DNA from: Streptomyces sp. S.PB5
GTDB taxonomy: Bacteria > Actinomycetota > Actinomycetes > Streptomycetales > Streptomycetaceae
DNA length: 64,000 bases
Assembly (NCBI RefSeq): GCF_030403745.1
Contig: NZ_JAQMWP010000031.1
Coordinates: forward strand, 25,066 to 89,065
Reading direction: 5' to 3'
Below the pieces are notes generated by a model. That model was given only the letters and a program-made list of their open reading frames with translations. It was not told the DNA's origin and did no database searches. The translations under genes and the position numbers were made by a program. This document shows positions 25,862 through 35,059 of the stretch, piece after piece; position 1 is the first letter of the stretch, and every line of letters begins with the position of its first letter.

Positions 25862-25879
25862 AGCCGTCCCGGGACGGCT
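25862..25879 (-). terminator. Terminator of the ABC transporter/two-component operon
   Basis: AGCCGTCC-CG-GGACGGCT is a perfect hairpin that abuts the stop codon of the leftward response regulator gene, so it is well placed to end the four-gene operon. Confidence 0.7.
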
Positions 25880-26547
25880 CAACCGGTCTTGGGGCGGGCG
25901 AGTCCGAGATCGTAGGCGAAGATCACGGCCTGGATGCGGTCGCGGGCGCCGATCTTGGCCAGGATGCTGCGGACATGGCTCTTGACGGTGGACTCGGCCA
26001 CGACGAAGTGGGCGGCGATCTCGCTGTTGGTCCAGCCTCTGCCGATGGCGACGAGGATCTCCCGCTCCCGTTCGGTGAGCGCCTTCAGTCTCGCTTCCTG
26101 GGCCGTGGCGTCGACGGGTTGCGGGACGTGCTGGGCGTACTCGTCCAGCAGGCGACGGGTGAGGGCGGGGGCGATGACGGCGTCGCCGGCGGCGACGGCC
26201 CGGATACCGGCCAGGAGCTCTTCGGGACGCACGTCCTTCAGGAGGAAGCCGCTGGCACCCGCCCGGAGGGCGGAGTGAACGTATTCGTCGAGGTCGAAGG
26301 TGGTCAGCACGAGGATGCGGGAGCGGTCGCCCGCGGCGACGATGCGCCGGGTGGCCTCGATGCCGTCCATGCCGGGCATGCGGATGTCCATGAGGACCAC
26401 GTCGGGGCGCAGTTCCGCCGTCAGGCGGACCGCTTCGGTGCCGTGCGCGGCCTCACCGAGAACCGTGGTCTCGGGGGCGGACTCCAGCAGGAGGCGGAAG
26501 GCATAGCGCTGGAGCTGCTGGTCGTCCACGATGAGTACGGTGGTCAC
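25879..26547 (-). CDS. NarL/LuxR family response regulator
   Basis: A 222-residue two-component regulator. The receiver domain (residues 1-120) has DD at 8-9, the phosphoacceptor Asp54 in VVLMDIRMPGMDG, and LLKD with the conserved Lys near 105. The C-terminal LuxR helix-turn-helix is at about 155-215 (LTEREREILVAIGRGWTNSE, VAESTVKSHVRSILAKIG). It overlaps the upstream histidine kinase by 4 nt (ATGA), so the pair is translationally coupled. It probably controls the ABC transporter genes of its own operon. Confidence 0.93.
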   Translation of the reverse strand: MTTVLIVDDQQLQRYAFRLLLESAPETTVLGEAAHGTEAVRLTAELRPDVVLMDIRMPGMDGIEATRRIVAAGDRSRILVLTTFDLDEYVHSALRAGASGFLLKDVRPEELLAGIRAVAAGDAVIAPALTRRLLDEYAQHVPQPVDATAQEARLKALTEREREILVAIGRGWTNSEIAAHFVVAESTVKSHVRSILAKIGARDRIQAVIFAYDLGLARPKTG

Positions 26548-27833
26548 CAGTCGCCTCCCTGCGGAGCGAGGTCGAGGGTGACCTCCACGTTCCAGCCTCC
26601 GTCGGGCGCGGGTCCCGCGCTGACCGTGCCGCCGTGCAGTGCCGCTCTTTCCCGCATGCCCACCAGGCCGTGTCCTTCCTCGTGTGGCTTTGCCGTCCGG
26701 CCGGGCGGGCCGGTGTCCTGCACCCGGATCTCCAGTCGGGTCTCGTCGACGGTGAGCGACAGGGTCACCCGCGTGTCGGCGCCGGCGTGCTTGAGGGTGT
26801 TGGTGAGGGCTTCCTGGACGATGCGGTACGCCGTCAGCTGCACGCCGGTGTCCAGGGTGTCCATGTCGCCGACCGTACGGTAGACGACCTCAGGTCCTGC
26901 GGCCCGTACGCCCGCGCACAACAGGCCGATGTCCACGATGCCGGGCTGTGGGGTGAGCAGGGGGCCGGAGGAGGTGGTGTCGGCCGCCTCGCGCAGCACG
27001 CCGAGCACCCTGCGCAGCTCGCGCAGGGCCTGGCGGCCGGTGTCGCCGATCAGGTTCAGAGTCTCCTTCGCGCGTCGGGGTGCGGTGTCGGAGGCGTACG
27101 CGCCCGCGTCGGCGAGCGAGATGATGACGGCCAGGTTGTGTCCGACGATGTCGTGCATCTCGCGGGCCATCCGGGCCCGTTCGGTGGCGGTCGCCAGCCT
27201 GGTGCGCTGGTCGCGCTCGATCTCCAGCTGGGCGGTCCGCTCCCGCAGCACGGCGAGCTGGGCCCGGCGGATCCTGATCATGAGACCGAGCGCCAGGGCC
27301 GCGGTCGCCGTGCTCAGGAGGAAGAACAGCGCGGCCCAGAAGGACACGGCCCCGGACACGCGGAGCGCGACCAGGACCATCGCGCCCGCCATGACGCCGC
27401 AGGCCCACGGCAACTGCGGAAGCCTTCCGTGCAGGGCCACGCTGTACAGGGCGATGAAGAGGGCGATGTCCGCGCGCAGCCCGGCACCCAGTGACCACTG
27501 GAGAACGAACACGGCCGTGATGGCGCCGAAGGCCATCAGCGGTTTGCGCCGTCGCCACAGCAGGGGCAGCACGAGTCCGGCCTGGAGCGCCATCGTCGCC
27601 GCCAGGGGCAGTCGGGTGAGCGAGAGAATCAGCTTGCGCGGGCCGTCCTCGTGGTCCGAGCCCTCGGGCAGGAGGTCCGGCAGGCAGAACATCGCGACGA
27701 CCGCCACGACCACGGTGATGTCCAGTACCCAGGGATGGGCCCGGTCGGCCTGCCGCAGCCGCTGGCCGCCGCGGGTCAGCCGGGCGACCAGGACGCCCAT
27801 GCTGCCGGTGTCGTCGATGCTCACGGATGTCAC
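26544..27833 (-). CDS. Sensor histidine kinase (HisKA_3 type)
   Basis: A 429-residue membrane kinase. About five or six membrane helices occupy residues 35-185, followed by a coiled stretch and the dimerisation/phosphoacceptor motif REMHDIVGHNLAVI with His227. The HATPase domain contains LTNTLKHAG (N box) and GHGLVGMRERAALHGG (G box). There is no large extracellular domain, so it likely senses something within the membrane, as kinases next to ABC exporters do. It lies 19 bp after the permease gene in the same operon. Confidence 0.92.
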   Translation of the reverse strand: MTSVSIDDTGSMGVLVARLTRGGQRLRQADRAHPWVLDITVVVAVVAMFCLPDLLPEGSDHEDGPRKLILSLTRLPLAATMALQAGLVLPLLWRRRKPLMAFGAITAVFVLQWSLGAGLRADIALFIALYSVALHGRLPQLPWACGVMAGAMVLVALRVSGAVSFWAALFFLLSTATAALALGLMIRIRRAQLAVLRERTAQLEIERDQRTRLATATERARMAREMHDIVGHNLAVIISLADAGAYASDTAPRRAKETLNLIGDTGRQALRELRRVLGVLREAADTTSSGPLLTPQPGIVDIGLLCAGVRAAGPEVVYRTVGDMDTLDTGVQLTAYRIVQEALTNTLKHAGADTRVTLSLTVDETRLEIRVQDTGPPGRTAKPHEEGHGLVGMRERAALHGGTVSAGPAPDGGWNVEVTLDLAPQGGDW

Positions 27834-27852
27834 CTGTCTGTGGTCCAGGCGG

Positions 27853-28686
27853 TCAGACGTCGTTGCGCTTGAGCCGGTACGCCGCTCCCGCCAGTGTCAG
27901 GATGGTCCATCCGAGGAAGACGGCGAGACCTGCCCCCGGGGACAGCGTGGAGGAATCGTGGGTCAGGGCGAACATCGACTCGCCCGCGTTGCTCGGCATG
28001 TAGGGGCTGATGTTGCTCTCCCAGGAGCTGGGCAGCAGCGAGGTCAGCCCGGGTGCCAGGATGAGCACGCCGACGAGCACCGAGATGGCGCCCGCCACCG
28101 ACCGCAGCAACGCACCCAGTCCCACACTGATCACCCCGATCAGGCCGAGGTAGAGCCCCGCTCCCAGCAGGCTCCTGGCGACGCCCGCGTCCGAGAGGCT
28201 CTGGGCCGCCGAGGTGCCGGAGACCATCTGGTTGCCGATCAGGAAGGTCGCGAACGCGCCGACTGTGCCGACCAGCGCCGCCACCAGCCCGTACAGCCCC
28301 GCTTTGGACCACAGCACCGGCAGCCGGCGCGGCACCGCGGCAAGCGTTGAGCGGATCATTCCGGTCGAGTACTCCCCCGCCATCACCAGCACGCCGAGGA
28401 CACCGAGCGCCAGCTGTGCGAAGGACACACCGAACAGGGACAGGTCCACGGCCTTGGAGCCGTCGAAGTCCCCGTCCAGATTGCCTGCGCCGAACTGCCA
28501 GGAAGTGATCAGGCCGAACACCAGCAGGAACAGCAGGCCGAGGGCCAGCGTGATCCACGTCGAGCGGAGCGACCACAGTTTGGCCCACTCCGAGCGCAGG
28601 ACGCGCCATCCGCTCACCCTGTAGTCGGGGCGAGACGGAGCGGTCGGCTCCTGCCGGGATTCCGCGATCGTGGTGAGGGTGCTCAT
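27853..28686 (-). CDS. ABC-2 type transporter permease
   Basis: A 277-residue permease with about six membrane helices (for example LALGLLFLLVFGLITSW and FAQLALGVLGVLVMAGEYST). MAGEYSTGMIRSTLAAVPRR is the conserved cytoplasmic loop of ABC-2 exporters from the NatB/lantibiotic-immunity group. It overlaps the ATPase gene by 4 nt and is followed by the kinase and response regulator. It probably exports a peptide, lipid or antibiotic. Confidence 0.88.
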   Translation of the reverse strand: MSTLTTIAESRQEPTAPSRPDYRVSGWRVLRSEWAKLWSLRSTWITLALGLLFLLVFGLITSWQFGAGNLDGDFDGSKAVDLSLFGVSFAQLALGVLGVLVMAGEYSTGMIRSTLAAVPRRLPVLWSKAGLYGLVAALVGTVGAFATFLIGNQMVSGTSAAQSLSDAGVARSLLGAGLYLGLIGVISVGLGALLRSVAGAISVLVGVLILAPGLTSLLPSSWESNISPYMPSNAGESMFALTHDSSTLSPGAGLAVFLGWTILTLAGAAYRLKRNDV

Positions 28687-29618
28687 GCCGCGCTCCCGAG
28701 GGTGTCGATGCCGGTGGCGCCGTGGTACTCCACCGCGTCCCTGGTCAGGTCCATGAACGCCTCTTCCAACGACACCGTCCGCTGGGTCAGTTCGAACAAC
28801 GGGATCCCGTGGTCAGCGGCCTTCAGCCCGATCTCGCGTGCGGTGATCCCGGTGACATGCAGTTCCTCCGAGCCGACCTGGCCGGTGATGTCGATGCCCG
28901 GTCCCGCAAGGACGTCCCGCAGCCGCGTCGGATCCTGGGTCGCCACCTTCACCGTGTCGCCGCCCGCCTCGCGGACCAGATCCGCCACGGTGGTGTCGGC
29001 CAGCAGCCGCCCTCGACCGACGATGATCAGATGGTCCGCCACCAGCGCCATCTCACTCATCAGATGCGAGGAGATGAACACCGTCCGGCCCTCGGCCGCG
29101 AGCGAGGTCAGCAGGTTGCGGATCCACAGCACGCCCTCCGGGTCGAGGCCGTTGACCGGCTCGTCCAGCATCACCGTCTGCGGATCGGCGAGCAGCGCCG
29201 CCGCGATGCCCAGCCGCTGCCCCATGCCGAGGGAGAAGGCCCCGGCCCGCTTCTTGGCCACACTGCCGAGGCCCGCGAGGTCGATGACCTCCTCGACGCG
29301 GCTGCGGGGGACGCCGTGCGTCAGGGCGAGTGCGTTGAGGTGGTTGAAGGCCGAGCGGCCCGGGTGGATCGACTTCGCCTCCAGCAGAGCGCCGACCTCC
29401 TGGAGCGGAGCCCGGTGGCGGGCGTAGCGGCGGCCGTTGACGGTCACGGAGCCGTTCGTCGGGGCGTCCAGTCCGACGATCATGCGCATCGTGGTGGACT
29501 TCCCCGCGCCGTTGGGTCCCAGGAAGCCGGTCACGGTGCCCGGCTTCACGGTGAAGTCCAGCCCGTCCACCGCGGTCTTCTCCCCGTACCTCTTGGTCAG
29601 TAGCTGTGCCTCGATCAT
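28683..29618 (-). CDS. ABC transporter ATP-binding protein
   Basis: A 311-residue ATPase of the DrrA/NatA type. Walker A is GPNGAGKST (about residues 34-42), the signature is FSLGMGQRLGIA, Walker B is TVMLDEPVNGLDPEG, and the C-terminal extension typical of self-protection exporters follows. The ATG at 29618 (protein MIEAQLL) has GGAAGG 8 bp upstream; an ATG ten codons earlier (29648) has none. First gene of the leftward ABC/two-component operon. Confidence 0.92.
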   Translation of the reverse strand: MIEAQLLTKRYGEKTAVDGLDFTVKPGTVTGFLGPNGAGKSTTMRMIVGLDAPTNGSVTVNGRRYARHRAPLQEVGALLEAKSIHPGRSAFNHLNALALTHGVPRSRVEEVIDLAGLGSVAKKRAGAFSLGMGQRLGIAAALLADPQTVMLDEPVNGLDPEGVLWIRNLLTSLAAEGRTVFISSHLMSEMALVADHLIIVGRGRLLADTTVADLVREAGGDTVKVATQDPTRLRDVLAGPGIDITGQVGSEELHVTGITAREIGLKAADHGIPLFELTQRTVSLEEAFMDLTRDAVEYHGATGIDTLGSAA

Positions 29619-29860
29619 CAGCGCGTGCCTTCCCTCGGCCTCGGACACCCGTCGGGTGCCTCACCGGCAACGTTAGGAAGGGAGAAGCCCGGATCCGGTC
29701 GCACCGAGGGCTGAACTGCGGTGCGGACGTCGTACCGCGGTACGAGGCACGCATCCGACTTCAGGCGGCTCGATCAGTCCTGCGCCCATGATCCTCAACG
29801 GGCGGCACAGCGACGCGGCCGTCCGACCCTGCCCGTTCCAGTGAGGGGCCCATGGACCGG

Positions 29861-30241
29861 TCAGATCTTCCAGGAGCGCAGCTGGTCGGCGACCTCGGGA
29901 ACGCGCAGGCGGGTGTCGCGGATCTTGCGAACGAGATCGGACAGGGCGCCGTACGGCGGGTCGATGCCCTCGCCGGACTGGCTCATGTACTGGGCGGTGA
30001 CGAACGCGGCGAACAGGCCGTTGCGGTACGGGAGGGGCTCCAGGCGGACGATGGTGTGCATGAGCGCCGCGGCACGCCATGCGACATCGGGGTCGGCGGC
30101 GTGAAGGGTGGGCAGCTTGGTCTTGTGCCGGGCGACCGCGGCGACCAGGGCGGAATAGTCCGCGACGGACATGTCCTCGCCGGTGCCGAGGGCGGCCTCC
30201 TGGACGTCGAGGAGCCAGGAGACGTCGATGTGCAGGTGCAT
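29861..30241 (-). CDS. Fic/Doc family toxin of a toxin-antitoxin pair
   Basis: A 126-residue protein resembling the short Doc-type toxins of actinomycetes: HIDVSWLLDVQEAALG at the start, AWRAAALMHTIVRLEPLPYR and NGLFAAFVTAQYM in the middle, and EGIDPPYGALSDLVRKI. The Fic active-site motif (HPFxDGNGR in classical members) appears only in weakened form as PLPYRNGLFAA, so the catalytic status is unclear. The ATG at 30241 overlaps the antitoxin stop by 1 nt (TGATG), the usual toxin-antitoxin arrangement. Classical Doc phosphorylates EF-Tu. Confidence 0.75.
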   Translation of the reverse strand: MHLHIDVSWLLDVQEAALGTGEDMSVADYSALVAAVARHKTKLPTLHAADPDVAWRAAALMHTIVRLEPLPYRNGLFAAFVTAQYMSQSGEGIDPPYGALSDLVRKIRDTRLRVPEVADQLRSWKI

Positions 30242-30480
30242 CAGGCGGCCGCGGCTCCACCCGGACGTTCGGCAGGGGGCACTTCGTCGGGGAAGGCGTC
30301 GTCGAACTCCGCGCGCAGCCGGTCGGCCCACTGGCTCGCACCCGCGATGAACTCCTTGCGCTGCATCTCTCGGACGCCGAGATCATGCAGGTACTGCTTG
30401 AGGCTCTTGCCCTCGGCGGCCGCGGCCGCGCGCACGCCTTCGAGCTCCTCGTCGGTGAACGACACGTTCAGGGATGGCAT
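30241..30480 (-). CDS. Ribbon-helix-helix-like antitoxin
   Basis: A 79-residue small acidic-tailed protein. The N-terminal SLNVSFTDEELEGVRAAAAA then EGKSLKQYLHDLGV fits a ribbon-helix-helix DNA-binding fold, and the C-terminus (about 45-79) would wrap the toxin. It precedes the Doc-like toxin gene with a 1-nt overlap and would neutralise it and repress the operon. Confidence 0.75.
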   Translation of the reverse strand: MPSLNVSFTDEELEGVRAAAAAEGKSLKQYLHDLGVREMQRKEFIAGASQWADRLRAEFDDAFPDEVPPAERPGGAAAA

Positions 30481-30650
30481 GCGCTCGATGGTACCTAGTA
30501 GGTGCCTGCCGTGCGAGGGGTTCTCCGCCCAGGCTCAGCGACGCCCGGCTCCGCGCCGGTGCCCTACGACCGGAGACCTGTCCGAGCACCACCGAGGTGA
30601 AATCACGCACGCGGTCCTGCCGCTCCACCGGCGGTCGCTAGTGTCGACCT

Positions 30651-31070
30651 ATGTCGAGTCCTGGAGACGTGCCGCCGGAGATCCTGAACCGGCTGCGGCC
30701 GATCTGCCGGCAGCTGCCCGAGTCTTACGAGGAACCAGCCTGGATCGGTGTGCGCTGGCGGATCCGCACGCGGACCTTTGCCCACGTCTACGCGCCGGAC
30801 GTGGAGCGCTTCCCGGTCTACGCCCCGTATGCGACGGCGGATCAGGAACTCGTCGTGATGAGCTTTCGGGTACCCGTCGACGACCTGCTCGGCCTGACCT
30901 CCGCCGGATTCCCGTTCCTGCGAGCCGGTTGGGGGCACAACGTTGTCGCCGCCGTGCTCGGTGACCACACCGACTGGACCGAGATCAGCGAACTGATCAC
31001 CGACAGCTACCGCGAGATGGCTCCGAAGTTCCTCGCCGCCCAGGTCTCCCTCCCGCCGACGGTCGGCTGA
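30651..31070 (+). CDS. MmcQ/YjbR family protein
   Basis: A 139-residue protein with the YjbR/CyaY-like fold pattern: LPESYEEPAWIGVRWRIRTR near the N-terminus, then FAHVYAP and a hydrophobic C-terminal half ending WTEISELITDSYREMAPKFL. Family members are small DNA-binding-like proteins of unknown role. A TAGTGT -10-like element at 30639-30644 lies 6 bp before the ATG, so the transcript may be leaderless. Confidence 0.75.
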   Translation: MSSPGDVPPEILNRLRPICRQLPESYEEPAWIGVRWRIRTRTFAHVYAPDVERFPVYAPYATADQELVVMSFRVPVDDLLGLTSAGFPFLRAGWGHNVVAAVLGDHTDWTEISELITDSYREMAPKFLAAQVSLPPTVG

Positions 31071-31219
31071 CCGACGACAGGCCCGCGTTGCGCCGGGTAC
31101 GGTGCCGGCGTCGCACCGTCAGTCCGCCGGCGAGACGGTGTACGCAACGGCCGTGCAGCCGGCCCCAGGCAACCCTAATCATGTTGACCGCGCCCGGCGG
31201 GCAGTGCTGGAGTCGGCAC

Positions 31220-31960
31220 GTGGACAGCATCCCCGCCAACCGGCGGTTCTGGAACCGGATCAGCAGCGCCTACCAGCACGAGCACGACCCGCACATCGGC
31301 GCCGCACCCCGGCTGTGGGGCATGTACTCCATCCCCGACGCGCACCTGCGCGCTCTCGGCGACGTCACCGGCAAGCGCGTCCTCGAACTCGGCTGCGGCG
31401 CCGGGCAGTGGTCCAGGGCGCTCGCCGCCGAGGGGGCCGCCGTGGTCGGGGTCGATCTGTCCGAAGCCCAACTCGCCGCGGCGGCCCGCGCGATGGGAGC
31501 ATCCCGCTACCCGCTGGTGCAAGGCGCCGCCGAACACCTCCCCTTCGCCGCCGACAGCTTCGACCTGGTGTTCTGCGATTTCGGCGGGCTCAGCTGGGCA
31601 CCCCCGCAGCTGGCCGTTCCACAGGCCGCCCGCGTCCTGCGCCGAGGCGGGCGCCTGGTCTTCAACGTCGCCAGCCCGTGGTTCGAAGCCTGCTACGACG
31701 AAGCCGCCGGCCGCGTGACCACGACCTTGCAGCAGGACTACTTCGGGCTCGACACCATCGCCGAAGACGACGGCGCGACCAGCTATCAGCTCACCTACGG
31801 CGACTGGGTAAGGGTCCTGCGCGGCGCGGGTCTCGTCATCGACGACCTCATCGAGCCGCGGCCCGAACCCGCAACACCCAACGGCTACAACGAAACCGAC
31901 CCACCCGACTGGGCACACCGCTGGCCGGCGGAACTGCTCTGGGTCACCCACAAACCGTAG
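31220..31960 (+). CDS. Class I SAM-dependent methyltransferase
   Basis: A 246-residue methyltransferase. Motif I is VLELGCGAGQWSRAL, motif II region VVGVDLSEAQLAAA, and motif III VLRRGGRLVFNVASPW. The N-terminus (FWNRISSAYQHEHD) is typical of methyltransferase type 11 proteins in Streptomyces. The GTG at 31220 has GGAG 7 bp upstream; an ATG at 31181 would add 13 residues without a good ribosome binding site. Substrate unknown. It converges with the large LuxR regulator. Confidence 0.85.
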   Translation: MDSIPANRRFWNRISSAYQHEHDPHIGAAPRLWGMYSIPDAHLRALGDVTGKRVLELGCGAGQWSRALAAEGAAVVGVDLSEAQLAAAARAMGASRYPLVQGAAEHLPFAADSFDLVFCDFGGLSWAPPQLAVPQAARVLRRGGRLVFNVASPWFEACYDEAAGRVTTTLQQDYFGLDTIAEDDGATSYQLTYGDWVRVLRGAGLVIDDLIEPRPEPATPNGYNETDPPDWAHRWPAELLWVTHKP

Positions 31961-31979
31961 CTTCCGCCTCCGATCCACG

Positions 31980-34736
31980 TCACCGTTCCCACCGCTCCAG
32001 GGCGCGGGCGAGCTGTCGGCGGGAAGTCACGTCCAGCTTCCGGAACACTTTCCGCAGGTGGTAGTCGACGGTGTTGGCACTGATGAACAGCTGGGCGGCG
32101 ATCTCGGCGTTGGTCGCACCGTCTGCGGCGAGCCGGGCGATCGTCAGTTCCTGGGGGGTCAGTGGGCTCTTGGCCCCGGCTCGTGCCGGACCGGCGTGTT
32201 CGCCGGTGGCGGCCAGTTCCTGGGCGGCGCGTGCCGCAAAGGCCGCGGCCCGCATCTCACGGAACATGGTCAGGGCGCTCCGCAGCTGCTCGCGAGCGTC
32301 CTTGCGGCGCTTTCGGCGGCGCAGCCACTCGCCGTAGAGCAGGTGCGCGACGGCGAGGTCGGAATCGGTGTCCGCACCGGACAGCAGCTCGATCGCCCGG
32401 CGGTACAGTGCCTCGGCGCCGTCTGCCGGAGCGAGCAGGGCCTGGGAGCGTGCCAGCACACCCAGTGCCCAAGGAGTGCCGGCGGCCGTCGCGCGGCGGG
32501 CGAGCGTACGCAGGGTCGCGGTGGCCAGTACGCGGTCGCCGCCGCGGACGCCCACCTCGATCAAGGACGGCAGGAGGCGGGAGTGCAGCCCCAGCGCATC
32601 GTGCCGGATCAGCTCGTGCGCGACGGGCTGGGCCCTGGCGTAGTCGCCGTTGCCGAGCGCCAGAACCACCTCGCCGCTCTGCGCGAGGGACTCCATCGCG
32701 CCGTTGCCGAGCGCGCACGCCGTCTTCAGCGACTGGCGAAGCCTGTCGCCTGGTTCGTCTCCGTCCGCGTGCCAGGCGAGCAGCTCGGGGTTCTGGCAGA
32801 TCTCCCATTGCGCGGCGCTGAGACCCATCGCCGTACGGATCTGCTGGTTCTCGGCCACCAGGCTGTCCGCTGTGGCGAGGTGGCCGAGCGTGGTCTCGGC
32901 CATGGCGGCGCAGAAGAGGATGGTGTTGAGGTGCCACAGGGCTCCGCTGCGGCGGGCGACGGCGGCGGCGCGCCGGAGCAGACGGCTGCGGGCCCGGTGG
33001 TCCCACACGAGGGTGGAGTACCAGACTCCGAGCTGGTAGCCGCGCAGGACCACGTCGTCAGGGGTGTCCGGCGCGAGCAGTGCGTCGAGTGCCTTGCGCA
33101 GTTGAGGAACAGCCTGTTCGTAGCCGCCGGAGGCGAGGACGGCGAATCCGCGCAGGAGATGGTCCAGTGGTGTCGACGGGCCGGGGGCCGGAGACCGGGT
33201 CAGTATCGCGTTCGCGATCTGGGCCGCCGTCGCCGCCGGAGCCCGGTGCCGCGCGGTCAGTGTCCACTGCGCCGCTCGCAGCAGTGCCTCGCGGGTCAGC
33301 TCCGGGTCCTGTGCCCCGATGGCCGACGAGGCGGCCAGGCACAGGGCCGCTGCCCTGGCGTGAGAACGGGGCTCACCCAGGCTGTTGAGGACACCGGCGC
33401 GCACCAGCAGGGCGCGGCCGGTGGCCACACCGTCCAGCAAGGCGGTGTCCACGGCGTCCAGCAGCGCCTTCGTCTGCAGCGGCGCGCCGGCGGTGAAGGC
33501 CGCCTCCGCCGCCGCGAGCAGCCGTCCGGCGCGTACCCCGTCGTCGGGCGTCAGCTCGGCCGCCCGGGTCAGGAAGGTGGCCCGGGCCGCGTGGCCGCCG
33601 CGCGCACCCGCCCGGTCGGCCGCCTGTTCCACCTGGTCGGCGACGGCGGCATCGGGGCCGGGTGCGGCCGCGGCGCGATGCCAGGCGCGCCGGTCGCTGT
33701 CGGCCGGGTGATCGGTCACCTCGGCGAGGGCGCGGTGCACACGTCGTCGCGCGACGCTGGTGGCGCCCGCGTACACCGCGGAGCGCACCAGTGGGTGCCG
33801 GAACTCGGCACGGGCACGGACCACCACCAGCCGCGCCGCCTCGGCCGGTCCTGACGCGTCGAGGCCGATCCCGAGACGCTCGGCCGCCGCCACGATGTAG
33901 CCCAGAGCGCCGGCCGGTTCGGCCGCCGCGAGCAGCAGCCAGGTGTGCGTGGGCGCGGGAAGTCCGCGTACCTGGTGGAGATAGTGCTCCTCCAGGCGGC
34001 TGCCGACGGGGAGGGGCTCGGGCAGCGCGAGCGCACCGGAGAGCTGCCACGCGGACAGTTCCCGCCCGAGGTCGGTCAGCGCCAGCGGGTTGCCGCCGGT
34101 CGCGGCCACGATCCGCAGCCCGACCCTCGTGTCCAGTGGCCCGACGGCCACCGAGCGCAGCAGCTCCAGCGCGTGCGGCTCTGTCAGGCCGGCGACCTCG
34201 GTGACCGGCAGGCCCGCCGGAGCGTCGAACCCCGTGCGCAGGGCGAGGACGAGACCGATGCTCTCGGCGTGCACCCGGCGGCCGACGAAGGCCAGCACGT
34301 CGAGGGAATCCCTGTCCAGCCACTGCAGGTCGTCGACGCACGCCAGCAAGGGGCGTTGCTTTGCGGCCTCTGCCAGCACGGTGAGGACCGCGAGCCCCAC
34401 GAGAAACCGGTCCGCGGGCGGACCGTCGGCCAGCCCGCAGGCCACCCGCAGCGCCTGATGCTGGGCCGGGGGCAGGACGCCGGGTTCTTTGAGGTCGTCG
34501 AGGAAGGGCACGAGCAACCGCTGCAGCGCGGCGAACGCGAAACCGGCCTCCGCCTCCACGCCCGCCACCCGCAGCACCCGCAGATCGGCGGCCTCGCCGG
34601 CCGCGTGGTCGAGCAGTGCGGTCTTGCCGATACCGGCGTCGCCCCTGAAGAGCACGACACCACTCAGCCCCCGGCGCAGATCGGCCAGAAGGCGATCGAG
34701 TTGTCCGTGCTCTCGGGATCGGCCTTTCGGACGCAT
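31980..34736 (-). CDS. LAL-type (AAA plus LuxR) transcriptional regulator
   Basis: A 918-residue large ATP-binding LuxR regulator. Walker A is FRGDAGIGKTALL (about residues 30-42), Walker B LLACVDDLQWLD, followed by a long helical TPR-like region. The C-terminal LuxR helix-turn-helix is LTPQELTIARLAADGATNAE and FISANTVDYHLRKVFRKLDV. LAL regulators activate secondary metabolism or sugar catabolism. The ATG at 34736 follows GGGGG; GTG 34766 is an alternative. It is divergent from the AraC gene at 35060 and no closer target is visible. Confidence 0.92.
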   Translation of the reverse strand: MRPKGRSREHGQLDRLLADLRRGLSGVVLFRGDAGIGKTALLDHAAGEAADLRVLRVAGVEAEAGFAFAALQRLLVPFLDDLKEPGVLPPAQHQALRVACGLADGPPADRFLVGLAVLTVLAEAAKQRPLLACVDDLQWLDRDSLDVLAFVGRRVHAESIGLVLALRTGFDAPAGLPVTEVAGLTEPHALELLRSVAVGPLDTRVGLRIVAATGGNPLALTDLGRELSAWQLSGALALPEPLPVGSRLEEHYLHQVRGLPAPTHTWLLLAAAEPAGALGYIVAAAERLGIGLDASGPAEAARLVVVRARAEFRHPLVRSAVYAGATSVARRRVHRALAEVTDHPADSDRRAWHRAAAAPGPDAAVADQVEQAADRAGARGGHAARATFLTRAAELTPDDGVRAGRLLAAAEAAFTAGAPLQTKALLDAVDTALLDGVATGRALLVRAGVLNSLGEPRSHARAAALCLAASSAIGAQDPELTREALLRAAQWTLTARHRAPAATAAQIANAILTRSPAPGPSTPLDHLLRGFAVLASGGYEQAVPQLRKALDALLAPDTPDDVVLRGYQLGVWYSTLVWDHRARSRLLRRAAAVARRSGALWHLNTILFCAAMAETTLGHLATADSLVAENQQIRTAMGLSAAQWEICQNPELLAWHADGDEPGDRLRQSLKTACALGNGAMESLAQSGEVVLALGNGDYARAQPVAHELIRHDALGLHSRLLPSLIEVGVRGGDRVLATATLRTLARRATAAGTPWALGVLARSQALLAPADGAEALYRRAIELLSGADTDSDLAVAHLLYGEWLRRRKRRKDAREQLRSALTMFREMRAAAFAARAAQELAATGEHAGPARAGAKSPLTPQELTIARLAADGATNAEIAAQLFISANTVDYHLRKVFRKLDVTSRRQLARALERWER

Positions 34737-35059
34737 TCGGAACACCCCCCGCCGTGCAACGGGCACGCAAGGGCCGCGTCAACGGACCTTCGCCCTTGCC
34801 ATGACCAGCCGTTATGCAGCGATTTGTGCAAGGGAGCATGGCATGGGCGGACACCGCCGCCTTTGCTGTGCGTGCCAAAGTCCGAACCCTGTGTGCCACG
34901 GCTGTCCAAGGCGTCTTCGCACGACGGACCGAGCCCCGCGCCGACGCGGCCGAACCGCATGACCGCTACACACACCTTTGTCATGAATATCTGCGGCCAC
35001 GGACACTGCCCATCGGGGAAGCAACGGCGACGAGCCGCTGCCGCAGACGAGGAGGCGCT

